Source of the DNA: Pseudoalteromonas arabiensis
GTDB lineage: Bacteria > Pseudomonadota > Gammaproteobacteria > Enterobacterales > Alteromonadaceae
Length of the DNA stretch: 50,719 bases
Direction of reading: 5' to 3'
Assembly: GCF_001550155.1 (NCBI RefSeq)
Contig: NZ_LRUF01000024.1
Location: 607,970 to 658,688, forward strand
The position numbers and the translations under genes were made by a program. Below the pieces are notes generated by a model. It was not told where the DNA came from, did no database searches, and saw only the letters and a list, made by a program, of their open reading frames with translations. Below are positions 17,333 through 26,024 of this stretch, piece by piece. Within the stretch, counting starts at the first letter, position 1; each line of letters opens with the position of its first letter.

Positions 17333-20300
17333 TTGAAAAGCTATAAATTAACTATATCACTAGCGCTTTTATTTTTTTGTACTTTTTTTACGCAAGCCGC
17401 ACAAGAGGATAAACCAAGGCTCAAAGCGGGTATCGTCAATTACAACTTCTTCCCTTACCACACGCGTACAGAGGAGGGGCAATTCTCAGGAGTCATCGTT
17501 GGTTACAGTGATGAAATTGCTCGTCTAACCGATTCAAAGCTAGAGTATCAAGTGTTCGATAGTTTAGATCTTCTCCTCGATGCTCTACAAGCTGGGGAAA
17601 TAGACTTTACGGTTGGTTTAAATAAAACTGCACAGCGTAAGAAGCATTTCTTATTTTCAGCTCCGTTTATGGAAGCACCTCAGGGTATTGTAGCCAACCA
17701 ATCTATTGCCAATGATGCGTTAAAAAACTTGGCAAGCTTACGCTGGGTTTGTATAACGGGAAGCTCTCATTGTGAATATTTGGCACAAAATGGTGCGTTA
17801 TTTATCAATCGTTTTATAAAACCCGAGGATGCCTTTGATAAAGTATCAGACGGTACTTTTGATGCTTTTTTAGGTGATTACTCGGTGCTCTCCCATTATT
17901 TAAAAAAGCGCCCACAAAAGAACTTAAAAATAGTCAGCCCAATTTGGCTTGCCAGTGAAACACTACATGTCATGTTTAACCAGCAGAAGGTCGTATTGAG
18001 AAACCAAGTTAATTCTTTACTTGCTTCTATCTCACCGACAACCAAACAGCTCTGGGAAAACTCGGCAAGTGAAGAATATTTAGCATCAAAAGCCTATAGC
18101 CAGTTTAAGCGAGACTTTAATCGAATAGGGGGGGATGAAGAAACAAACCTATTACTGACATTTTCGTTTGTAGATGATTTATTTCCAGTCAATTCGACGA
18201 ATAATAATGGTGAGGCAACGGGTTATCTAAACGATACTATGATGTTACTGGCGCAGCGAAGTGGTATTCAATTTAAATATATTCCTGCAGCCAATAGTGA
18301 TGAATTGGCAAAGTTGTTTCTTGCTAATAAAATTGATCTTATTCCGACCATGACACCTGATAAGCTTGATCATGGTACTCTAATTGCGCTTCCTTCACAT
18401 TATAGTTTCGAGATGATCTTGATTTCTAAACAAAGAAACAATGGTTCTCGCATTGGTTATCTTGATGTATTTGCAGATCCTAAACAGAAATTAATCACAA
18501 ATAAACCTATCGAAACTGTCTCGTTTAACTCAGTCAAAACACTTTTCTATGCCCTAAGAAACGATACCATTGATGGGGTGATGTTACCGCAAAGTATAGC
18601 GGCCTATCAGCTTAACCAATTTTATATTGGTGAGTTTTATATAAACCCCCGATATCAATACACACAGCCTATTTATTTTTTAATCAATCAAAATCTGCCT
18701 GATTTTGCTACATTGCTTGATAGCTTATTTAAAACATTAACAAGTAATGATTTCACTCATATTGTAAATCGGCATGGGATTTTTAGTATTGAGAGAGGTT
18801 ATGACAGGCAAACGGTTAATACGACAGCTATTTTGGTTTTAATATTGATTTTTGTCTCTATTGTGTACTTTATTGGTTGGCGCTACACCATCAATCGCGA
18901 AATAGCCAAGCGACAAAAAGCAGAGCAAGTCGCGTTGGAGAAGTTAAATTTCACCCAAAAGTTAATTGATGATTTACCTACAATGGTGGTGATACAAGAT
19001 AAAGATCAAAAACGCTTAATGTGGAATAAGGCTTACCGCGAGAACTTTGCGCATTTATGGGATGAGCAAAAGCAATTCTTGCGCGATGATTTACCTGTTG
19101 TTAAAGACTTGATTGCACAAAACAAATATAGTTTAGACTCAGGAAAAGCCATCAATCAGCAAATTAAATATACCAACCGACAAGGAAAGCAACTTGATTT
19201 GCTGTATACAAAGAAACCTTATTTCGGAACTGATGAGCAATTAGCTGGAATTTTGACAGTGATAACGGATGTAACACAGCACCACAATTTACAACGAGAG
19301 ACACAATCTGTGCAGCGTTTGTTGCAAACGATAACAGATACGATTCCAGGTGGTGTATTTCAGTATGAGTATTATGATAATGGAGAGGGCTGCTATACCT
19401 ATATAAGTAAAGGCGCACAAAGTTTACTCGGGGTTACCTCCCGTACAGTCAACCAGCGTGGTATGACCGGTTGTATTTCACCGTATATTGATGATGTTGA
19501 TCGTATCAAAATAGCCAAAGCATTTAAGTCAGCCAGTAAGTTAAATAAAATAATCGACATAGAATTTCGGGTAAATAATTTAGGTCAACAAATCTGGTGT
19601 CGTTATATTGCCAACGCTGAGAGTATGACTACTTCGACAAATGAAGGGATTCGTTGGAATGGAATTTTACTCGATATTAGCTTATTAAAAAGACAGCAAG
19701 CCGATTTGAGTAAAGCAAATCAATTAGCGCATCAGGCTGAGCTCGCAAAAAGCCGCTTTATAGCCACAATGAGTCATGAATTACGTACGCCAATATCAGG
19801 GGTTAATGGCTTTATTGAACTACTAAAGTCATCTACTTTAACAGATGAACAATTCTATTTATTAGAGCACATCGATAGCTCTATTTCTAAGCTACTAAGC
19901 TTAGTGAATGATATCTTGTATTTTGCGAATACCAACTCAGGTAACATTGAATTAAATTATCAAGATGTAGATCTTGAGTCGCACCTGTGTCGTGTTTTTC
20001 GTGCTCATGAATACTTAGCAAAAGAAAAAGGTTTAGACTTTACGCTTTCTTGGCGAACAGCGGCGTATACATCTGCACAAATTGATGTAACTCACTTGAT
20101 GCAAGTGCTTTCAAATGTTCTTAATAATGCCGTCAAATTTACTGAATCAGGTAGCATTAATTGTGACGTATTGTTCGATAAACATAAATTAAAAATTGAG
20201 GTGTCGGATACGGGCACAGGAATGACTGCACAGCAACTTGCAGATATTTATACCCCTTTCGAGCAAGCTGATGGCTCCACACAAAGGCGTTATGGCGGGG

Positions 20301-21538
20301 CAGGGCTTGGACTTACATTGGCTAAACAATTAATTGAAGCAATGAAAGGGGAAATTACGATTTCCAGCACCTTCTCGAAAGGGACAAATGTTTATATTTC
20401 GGTTCCATTAACGAATGTATTCAAAGATAAAAGCCCATTACCATCTCTATATTGGTCAGTATATAGTAATAACCGTCAATTACTTGATAACTTATCGACT
20501 ATGGGCATTAACTATAATCAATTATCTTGGCCGATAGATAAAAATACATTCACCAATATAGAGAACATCCTCATTGATGAACAATATATGCAGCAGTTAT
20601 GGGGGGATGATTGGCAGCAGGCTATACCTCACTCAAGTAATCGTTATATTATTGTCGCTATATCTGGTGAGGGAAAACCACACCTAAAATGCTGTTGTCA
20701 TACCTTAGGGGTTAACCCCATATACCCAGATCTATTACGTGAACTGTTCAATAATGTTCATGCCAACACTCAATTTATTTCCTCAAAAGGCACGGATAGT
20801 TTGCATGGCAAGATTCTGATAGCTGAGGATAATAAAACTAATCAATTACTATTAGAAAAACAGTGCCAGAAGTTAGGTATTAAAGCTGTGATGGTTGAAG
20901 ATGGTATTGCAGCATTAAATACTCTGCGTAATGGTCATTTTGATTTGTTATTGACCGATTGTCATATGCCACACCTAGATGGCTTTAAACTAACTCAGCA
21001 GCTTCGTGGCATGCCTGAGTTTAAATCCTTACCAATTATAGGGTTTACTGCTGATGACTCCCAAGAGTGTCTTGATAAAGCAATGAAAGTAGGGATGAAT
21101 TGTGTGTTATTTAAGCCATACAAACTTAACGAGTTATATAACAGGCTAGTAGAGTTTATTGATCTACAAAAAGACAAAAACCAGGTACAAGAAACGAATA
21201 TAGAGTCATCGTTAACAGGAATAAAAAGCAAACAGCATTGGTTAAATGTTTTTGGAAATGAGGCAGATGCAAAAATGTTGGCAGATGTATTTGTAAATAG
21301 CCTGCAAATCGATTTAAGTACGTTAAACGAACAACTCAAAAATAGTGAATATAGTAAGATTTCTTCAACTATTCATAAGCTTAAAGGAGCTATCGTGATG
21401 CTTCAGTATCCAGCACTCTCTGAGCTTATAGTGAATACAGAGCAAGAATTTAGCAAAAACCAAGACCCAGAAATTGTTCGAATGCTTATTGTACAGTTGA
21501 ATGATATCGTGGATAAAATAAAAGGTTGGTCTGAATAA
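17333..21538 (+). CDS. BvgS-type hybrid sensor histidine kinase with two periplasmic binding domains
   Basis: A roughly 1400-residue unorthodox kinase. In order (numbered from the ATG at 17303): signal peptide, two SBP_bac_3-like solute-binding domains (about 35-250 and 270-495), one TM segment (about 508-530), two PAS domains (about 550-665 and 675-800), HisKA with ATMSHELRTP (His about 824), HATPase with GGAGLGL, receiver with LLLTDCHMPHLDG (Asp about 1218), and Hpt with TIHKLKGA (His about 1357). This is the BvgS/EvgS layout, where Venus-flytrap domains sense a small ligand. I chose TTG 17333: AGAAGG lies 7 bases upstream and the protein then opens with a clean signal peptide; ATG 17303 adds an acidic lead and sits at a predicted transcription start. 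No cognate LuxR-type regulator is adjacent. It may monitor uptake through the upstream receptor. Confidence 0.92.
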   Translation: MKSYKLTISLALLFFCTFFTQAAQEDKPRLKAGIVNYNFFPYHTRTEEGQFSGVIVGYSDEIARLTDSKLEYQVFDSLDLLLDALQAGEIDFTVGLNKTAQRKKHFLFSAPFMEAPQGIVANQSIANDALKNLASLRWVCITGSSHCEYLAQNGALFINRFIKPEDAFDKVSDGTFDAFLGDYSVLSHYLKKRPQKNLKIVSPIWLASETLHVMFNQQKVVLRNQVNSLLASISPTTKQLWENSASEEYLASKAYSQFKRDFNRIGGDEETNLLLTFSFVDDLFPVNSTNNNGEATGYLNDTMMLLAQRSGIQFKYIPAANSDELAKLFLANKIDLIPTMTPDKLDHGTLIALPSHYSFEMILISKQRNNGSRIGYLDVFADPKQKLITNKPIETVSFNSVKTLFYALRNDTIDGVMLPQSIAAYQLNQFYIGEFYINPRYQYTQPIYFLINQNLPDFATLLDSLFKTLTSNDFTHIVNRHGIFSIERGYDRQTVNTTAILVLILIFVSIVYFIGWRYTINREIAKRQKAEQVALEKLNFTQKLIDDLPTMVVIQDKDQKRLMWNKAYRENFAHLWDEQKQFLRDDLPVVKDLIAQNKYSLDSGKAINQQIKYTNRQGKQLDLLYTKKPYFGTDEQLAGILTVITDVTQHHNLQRETQSVQRLLQTITDTIPGGVFQYEYYDNGEGCYTYISKGAQSLLGVTSRTVNQRGMTGCISPYIDDVDRIKIAKAFKSASKLNKIIDIEFRVNNLGQQIWCRYIANAESMTTSTNEGIRWNGILLDISLLKRQQADLSKANQLAHQAELAKSRFIATMSHELRTPISGVNGFIELLKSSTLTDEQFYLLEHIDSSISKLLSLVNDILYFANTNSGNIELNYQDVDLESHLCRVFRAHEYLAKEKGLDFTLSWRTAAYTSAQIDVTHLMQVLSNVLNNAVKFTESGSINCDVLFDKHKLKIEVSDTGTGMTAQQLADIYTPFEQADGSTQRRYGGAGLGLTLAKQLIEAMKGEITISSTFSKGTNVYISVPLTNVFKDKSPLPSLYWSVYSNNRQLLDNLSTMGINYNQLSWPIDKNTFTNIENILIDEQYMQQLWGDDWQQAIPHSSNRYIIVAISGEGKPHLKCCCHTLGVNPIYPDLLRELFNNVHANTQFISSKGTDSLHGKILIAEDNKTNQLLLEKQCQKLGIKAVMVEDGIAALNTLRNGHFDLLLTDCHMPHLDGFKLTQQLRGMPEFKSLPIIGFTADDSQECLDKAMKVGMNCVLFKPYKLNELYNRLVEFIDLQKDKNQVQETNIESSLTGIKSKQHWLNVFGNEADAKMLADVFVNSLQIDLSTLNEQLKNSEYSKISSTIHKLKGAIVMLQYPALSELIVNTEQEFSKNQDPEIVRMLIVQLNDIVDKIKGWSE

Positions 21539-21640
21539 AATAAATAAAGTTAGGGTATATAATAGATTATTTTATATTTTCCTCATATACTGGTTGAGGT
21601 TCTATATGTAACTTAACTTTTATAATAAAGAGAGCTTTCA

Positions 21641-21946
21641 ATGAAAGAAATTCGATCTTTTGTAAAAACTGCATCTTTAAGTGAGCTTGAAAAAGCAAAG
21701 CAACTTATTGATACAGCTATCGAGAAAAATACTCAACAGCAAGAAGCTAAAAAAGAAGTACTCGATCTTTTAAAAGAAAAAGGACTTACATTAGAAGATC
21801 TACAAGATGTGGTAGGCACTGATAAGCGCACAAAAGTAAAACCTAAATACCGCATTGAGTATAATGGTGAAATCGTTGAGTGGACTGGCCGTGGTAAACG
21901 ACCTAAAGCATTCCAAGGCGTTGATTTAACTAAACACCTAGCATAA
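21641..21946 (+). CDS. H-NS family nucleoid-associated protein
   Basis: A 101-residue DNA-binding protein. The N-terminal half is a helical, charged oligomerisation region (SLSELEKAKQLIDTAIEKN). The C-terminal half is the H-NS DNA-binding domain with YRIEYNGEIVEWTGRGKRPK (about residues 69-88), whose RGKRP loop corresponds to the QGR AT-hook-like loop that reads the minor groove of AT-rich DNA. H-NS proteins silence horizontally acquired genes. At about 100 residues it is shorter than E. coli H-NS (137). GAGAG precedes the ATG. A strong terminator follows, so it is monocistronic. Confidence 0.9.
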   Translation: MKEIRSFVKTASLSELEKAKQLIDTAIEKNTQQQEAKKEVLDLLKEKGLTLEDLQDVVGTDKRTKVKPKYRIEYNGEIVEWTGRGKRPKAFQGVDLTKHLA

Positions 21947-21963
21947 TTTCACTTTAAAGATTG

Positions 21964-21991
21964 AAAAGGGAAGCGTATGCTTCCCTTTTTT
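21964..21991 (+). terminator. Rho-independent terminator of the H-NS-like gene
   Basis: GGGAAGC (21968-21974) and GCTTCCC (21979-21985) form the core stem with a 4-base loop, extended by AAAA/TTTT and ending in a run of T to 21991. It lies 18 bases after the stop. It also shows that the ATG inside it (21977) is not the start of the next gene. Confidence 0.9.
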
Positions 21992-22009
21992 GTCGCCCAT
22001 CATACTCGT

Positions 22010-23755
22010 ATGAAATACACATTAAGACCTTATCAGCAAGAAGCCGTAGATAGAACCGTTGCGCACTTTCGAAAGACAAATGATGCCGCGTTGATTGTGT
22101 TGCCCACAGGAGCGGGTAAAAGCTTAGTCATTGCGGAACTTGCAAGAATAGCTAGGCAAAAAATTTTAGTGCTCGCCCATGTTAAAGAGCTGGTGGAGCA
22201 AAATGCACAAAAATATGCCAGCTTTGGTTTTAAGGCGAGTATCTTCTCGGCAGGTTTAAAGCAAAAATCACTGAGTGAACAAGTGACCTTTGCCAGCGTC
22301 CAGTCACTTGCTAGAAATACCGCACAGCTTGACGAAGCCTACTCATTGCTAATTATTGATGAGTGCCACCGTGTAAGTGGCGATGATAAAAGCCAATATG
22401 GACAGGTGATCAGTGCCCTGAAAAAGCAAAACTCACAACTCAAAGTGTTAGGGTTGACTGCGACACCATTTAGAATGGGTATGGGCTGGGTTTATCATCA
22501 TCATTACCATGGATTTGTTCGAGGGGAGCAATCAGCACCATTCAAAAAGTGTATTTTTGAATTACCACTACGCTACATGATTAAACATGGCTATTTAACA
22601 CCTCCTCATGAAATTGATGCTGCAATTAGTCATTATGACTTTGCTTCATTACCCAGTGACTCTTTTGGTCGCTACAGTGTTGAAAACATGAATGCACTGC
22701 TTAAGGACAGTACCCGGGCAACCAAAGCCATTATTAAACAAGTGATTGATTACAGCGAAAATCGCCATGGAGTGATGATTTTTGCAGCCACTGTTATGCA
22801 TGCAAAAGAAATTGTTGGCTATTTACCTGCTGAGCAAACTGCGTTGATTACAGGGGAGACCGATAACAACGAACGCGACCAAATTATTACTCTATTTAAA
22901 CAAAAACAGTTAAAGTTTTTGGTCAATGTTTCGGTGTTAACAACAGGGTTTGATGCTCCGCATGTCGACTATATTGCTATTTTACGTCCTACAGAATCAG
23001 TGAGTCTATACCAGCAAATAGTGGGTCGTGGACTGCGTTTAAGTGAAGGGAAAAAAGATTGCTTAGTCATTGACTATGCAGGGAATGGTTTTGATCTCTT
23101 ATACCCAGAAGTAGGCAGTAAAAAGGGGCAAAGTGATAATGAACCAGTACAGGTACTGTGTCCTGGTTGCGGTTTTGCTAATATTTTTTGGGGCAAAACA
23201 GACGATAGCGGTAAAGTGATTGAACATTTTGGGCGACGCTGCCAAGGATTACTTGACGATGGAGACACACAAGAACAATGTGATTATCGCTTTCGCTTCA
23301 AAGAGTGTGAGCAATGTGGTGAGCAAAATGATATTGCTGCTAGACAATGTCAGTCATGTGGCGCAATGATGGCTGACCCTGATGATAAACTACGAGAAGC
23401 CCTTAATTTAAAAGATGCCTTAGTGCTTCGTTGTAGCGGGGTGTCAGCGAAGGCATTACCTAATGGACTTTTAAAAATAAGTTACTTTGATGAAGATGGC
23501 GCCAGTTGCGATGAGATTTTTAATCTAGCGAATGATACGGGGCGATTTATTTTTAATAAACAGTTTCAGCGACATAAAGAGGGAGCAGCTAGCAAAAAGT
23601 GGCAAACTGCTGAACAAGTTGAATCAGCACAGCATTTATTAGTTGCCCCCGATTTTGTTATAGCGCGTAAAAATAAGAAGTATGGTTGGAAGGTAGCTGA
23701 GAAATTGTTTGATTATGAAGGCAGCTTCAGAAAAGCAAATCAATTGTCACATTAG
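22010..23755 (+). CDS. radD: DNA repair helicase-like protein RadD (YejH)
   Basis: A superfamily-2 ATPase of the RadD family, which in E. coli takes part in double-strand break repair, stimulates RecA strand exchange and binds SSB. The 581-residue protein aligns along its length with E. coli YejH: start [14 protein letters not shown], Walker A PTGAGKS, DECH box [23 protein letters not shown], and motif [15 protein letters not shown]. Two cysteine ribbons follow: [12 protein letters not shown] with a downstream Cys, and [19 protein letters not shown], probably zinc-binding. The tail [13 protein letters not shown] matches the family end. I chose ATG 22010; an in-frame ATG at 21977 is inside the hns terminator. 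No strong ribosome site is visible. Confidence 0.95.
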   Translation: MKYTLRPYQQEAVDRTVAHFRKTNDAALIVLPTGAGKSLVIAELARIARQKILVLAHVKELVEQNAQKYASFGFKASIFSAGLKQKSLSEQVTFASVQSLARNTAQLDEAYSLLIIDECHRVSGDDKSQYGQVISALKKQNSQLKVLGLTATPFRMGMGWVYHHHYHGFVRGEQSAPFKKCIFELPLRYMIKHGYLTPPHEIDAAISHYDFASLPSDSFGRYSVENMNALLKDSTRATKAIIKQVIDYSENRHGVMIFAATVMHAKEIVGYLPAEQTALITGETDNNERDQIITLFKQKQLKFLVNVSVLTTGFDAPHVDYIAILRPTESVSLYQQIVGRGLRLSEGKKDCLVIDYAGNGFDLLYPEVGSKKGQSDNEPVQVLCPGCGFANIFWGKTDDSGKVIEHFGRRCQGLLDDGDTQEQCDYRFRFKECEQCGEQNDIAARQCQSCGAMMADPDDKLREALNLKDALVLRCSGVSAKALPNGLLKISYFDEDGASCDEIFNLANDTGRFIFNKQFQRHKEGAASKKWQTAEQVESAQHLLVAPDFVIARKNKKYGWKVAEKLFDYEGSFRKANQLSH

Positions 23756-23759
23756 GGCT

Positions 23760-23782
23760 TTGCGCGATATTGCATCGCGCAA
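23760..23782. terminator. Hairpin between convergent radD and rraB, possible terminator
   Basis: TTGCGCGAT (23760-23768) and ATCGCGCAA (23774-23782) form a perfect 9-bp stem with a 5-base loop, 5 bases after the radD stop. Neither side carries a proper T-run, so termination would be weak or Rho-assisted, or the hairpin may protect mRNA 3' ends. Confidence 0.5.
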
Positions 23783-23795
23783 CAAACTAAATTAA

Positions 23796-24125
23796 TTAAT
23801 CTTCAGCCATCAAGCCCCAACCATCACCATAGCCATTATGACCGTTGGCAATACTTTCAAGGTATTGTTCTGTTTGGGAAAGTAAGGTGTGATCTGGCAC
23901 CATTTTAACGCGTGTAATCACTTCCCATACGCCAGTATCAGGGCATTTATTGAGTTCTGTACTCGGCGCTAACTCGTCACTTTCAATGGCCGTTGCAAAC
24001 TTTTCTGCATCTGGCTTTTGCTCAAACAAAATATAAAAGTCGACTTCTTGTAAACAGTTTAAATCGACACCGGCAGCCGCAATTTCAGCTAATAATTGAC
24101 CATTTTCATCGTCTGGGAAATGCAT
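23796..24125 (-). CDS. rraB: Ribonuclease E inhibitor RraB family protein
   Basis: A 109-residue acidic protein of the RraB family (PF06877). In E. coli RraB binds RNase E and changes the composition and activity of the RNA degradosome. Visible family features are the early GVDLNCLQEVDFYILFEQKPDAEKF-type strand-helix region, a central WEVITRVKMVP, and the C-terminal GYGDGWG, which corresponds to YDGWG in E. coli RraB. It lacks the long acidic tail of the E. coli protein. The ATG is at 24125, with tamA diverging about 170 bases away. Assignment rests on the domain pattern; RNase E binding is not shown. Confidence 0.8.
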   Translation of the reverse strand: MHFPDDENGQLLAEIAAAGVDLNCLQEVDFYILFEQKPDAEKFATAIESDELAPSTELNKCPDTGVWEVITRVKMVPDHTLLSQTEQYLESIANGHNGYGDGWGLMAED

Positions 24126-24295
24126 TTAATCGCTCATTCATTTTAAATCTAGTTATTGTCCGCTATTGTAGCGAAAATAATAGCGTTACGTGTACTAATT
24201 TTACTATTTCCATTATGTCAGTCATTATCTCACTGTGTTAAAATTAGTTTGTACTCATTTTCGCTTCAGGCATTTCAAAAAGGTAAGGATATTTT

Positions 24296-26023
24296 TTGTT
24301 CTCTCGGCATTTCTTTTTTGTCTTTTTACTTTTGTGCGCCTCTTTTAGCCATCCAGCTTTTAGTGCAGCAACAATCATAAAAGAATATAAAATTCAGGGA
24401 CTCAGTGGTGAACTTGAAAAAAACGTTGAACTTTACGTTAACCAGTTAATCGATGAAAAAGCGTCAAAAGCACTTAAACGCCATGCAAAAAGTCAAGTTG
24501 AAACAAGCCTAAAAGCACTCGGCTACTATAAACCCGTTATTAAAATTAATTTCGACCAAGAAAAGCAGCTTATTGTTGTTGATGTGGAGCGAGGACCTGT
24601 CACTCGTATTGCGAACATAAATATAACCATTACCGGTGCGGGAAAAAGCGACCCCGAATTTATGGCGGCAGTTAACGGCATTAAACTAAAACAAGGTGAT
24701 TTTCTAAATCATGCTAACTACGAAGCGGCTAGAAAGCGAATTGAAGGCCAGCTTCTTGAACTTGGTTACTTTGATACTAAGTGGCACCAACGCACATTAG
24801 CTGTGTCTTTGAAAAAAAACAGTGCCGATATCACGTTTAACATAGACACCGGTCCTCGTTATCAGTTTGGAGAAATTATTATTGGTAATGAAACACCCGC
24901 TGAAAAATATATTCGCTCACTTGCGAGCTTTAACAGTGGCCAGCCTTATAAAGCAACGGAGGTTTCTGATTATAACCTAGCGTTGTCAAGCACGCCTTAT
25001 TTTTCCAGTGTGAGGGTTTATGCCGATATTGCAAACCGTAAAGAACAACGTGTTCCCGTAAAAGTAGATGTCCTTCATAAACCAGCAAATAGTTATGAAG
25101 TTGGTGGTGGCTATAGCACTGACCTTGGCCCAAAAGTGCGCTTTAAATGGACAAAGCCTTGGATCACAAGTGATGGTCACTATTTAGAAAGTAATCTGAA
25201 TGTGTCACAAAGACAACAAGATATATCGCTCGGTTACACCGTGCCAGTTGATGATCCCAATGATGACTTATGGCGCTTTTCTGTGGGTTATAAGTTAGAA
25301 GATGAGCTGACAAACGATGTTTACAGTAAAATTTTAACAGGCCAAATACAACGGCAATGGTTAACCGACGATGATTGGGTACGCACCGCCTTTATTCGAC
25401 GTGATCGTGAAACTTATCGTATCGGTGATGAAGAGCAAAGCTCAAAAATGTTGATGCCTGGCATAAGTTACGCAAAAAAAGAGACTGAAGGTGGCACAAC
25501 TCCTTACGAAGGCTACCAATGGTTGATCTCTGCCGAGTTTGGCTTAAAGGATATGTTCTCGACCACCAATATTATACGTTTACAATTGCAAAATGCATGG
25601 TTAACGACAGTGGCTGATCGCCATTTATTTTTCTTGCGTGCTAATTTAGGGGCCATGTTAGTGGATGATATAGACAATGTGCCTTTTTCACTTCGGTTTT
25701 ATGCTGGTGGTGATCAAAGTGTGCGTGGCTTTGCGTATCAGTCGATTTCACCTGAGGATGAAAATGGGCGCTTGATTGGTGGTAAATATTTAATGTCAGG
25801 GACCATGGAGTATAACTATCAGTTTGCTAAAAACTGGCGCGCAGCTTTGTTTGTTGACAGCGGTACAGCAACCAATGATTTTAGTGATCGAGTCGAGGTC
25901 GGTGCTGGTTTTGGTTTGCGTTATTTAACGCCTGTTGGACCAATTCGTATAGACCATGCTTGGGGAGTAACAAAAGAGAGTAAAAGTACGCGTTTAAGTA
26001 TTACCATAGGACCTGAAATTTAA
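24296..26023 (+). CDS. tamA: Translocation and assembly module TamA (Omp85 family)
   Basis: TamA is the outer-membrane member of the TAM complex. With TamB it helps insert autotransporters and other outer-membrane proteins and is implicated in lipid transport. It has a signal peptide (FFFVFLLLCASFSHPAFSA), three POTRA-like repeats (about residues 25-260) and a 16-stranded barrel with GGGYSTDLGPKVRF, the Omp85 motif AGGDQSVRGF and the end VGPIRIDHAWG...RLSITIGPE. The start is TTG at 24296 with AAGGTAAGGA upstream; no ATG would keep the signal peptide. The 575 residues agree with E. coli TamA (577). tamB starts 1 base after the stop. Confidence 0.95.
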   Translation: MFSRHFFFVFLLLCASFSHPAFSAATIIKEYKIQGLSGELEKNVELYVNQLIDEKASKALKRHAKSQVETSLKALGYYKPVIKINFDQEKQLIVVDVERGPVTRIANINITITGAGKSDPEFMAAVNGIKLKQGDFLNHANYEAARKRIEGQLLELGYFDTKWHQRTLAVSLKKNSADITFNIDTGPRYQFGEIIIGNETPAEKYIRSLASFNSGQPYKATEVSDYNLALSSTPYFSSVRVYADIANRKEQRVPVKVDVLHKPANSYEVGGGYSTDLGPKVRFKWTKPWITSDGHYLESNLNVSQRQQDISLGYTVPVDDPNDDLWRFSVGYKLEDELTNDVYSKILTGQIQRQWLTDDDWVRTAFIRRDRETYRIGDEEQSSKMLMPGISYAKKETEGGTTPYEGYQWLISAEFGLKDMFSTTNIIRLQLQNAWLTTVADRHLFFLRANLGAMLVDDIDNVPFSLRFYAGGDQSVRGFAYQSISPEDENGRLIGGKYLMSGTMEYNYQFAKNWRAALFVDSGTATNDFSDRVEVGAGFGLRYLTPVGPIRIDHAWGVTKESKSTRLSITIGPEI

Positions 26024-26024
26024 T

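Noticed and set aside
21977..22009. An 11-residue N-terminal extension of RadD.
   Set aside because: The first ATG lies inside the hns terminator hairpin and the extra residues do not match the family, which starts at 22010.
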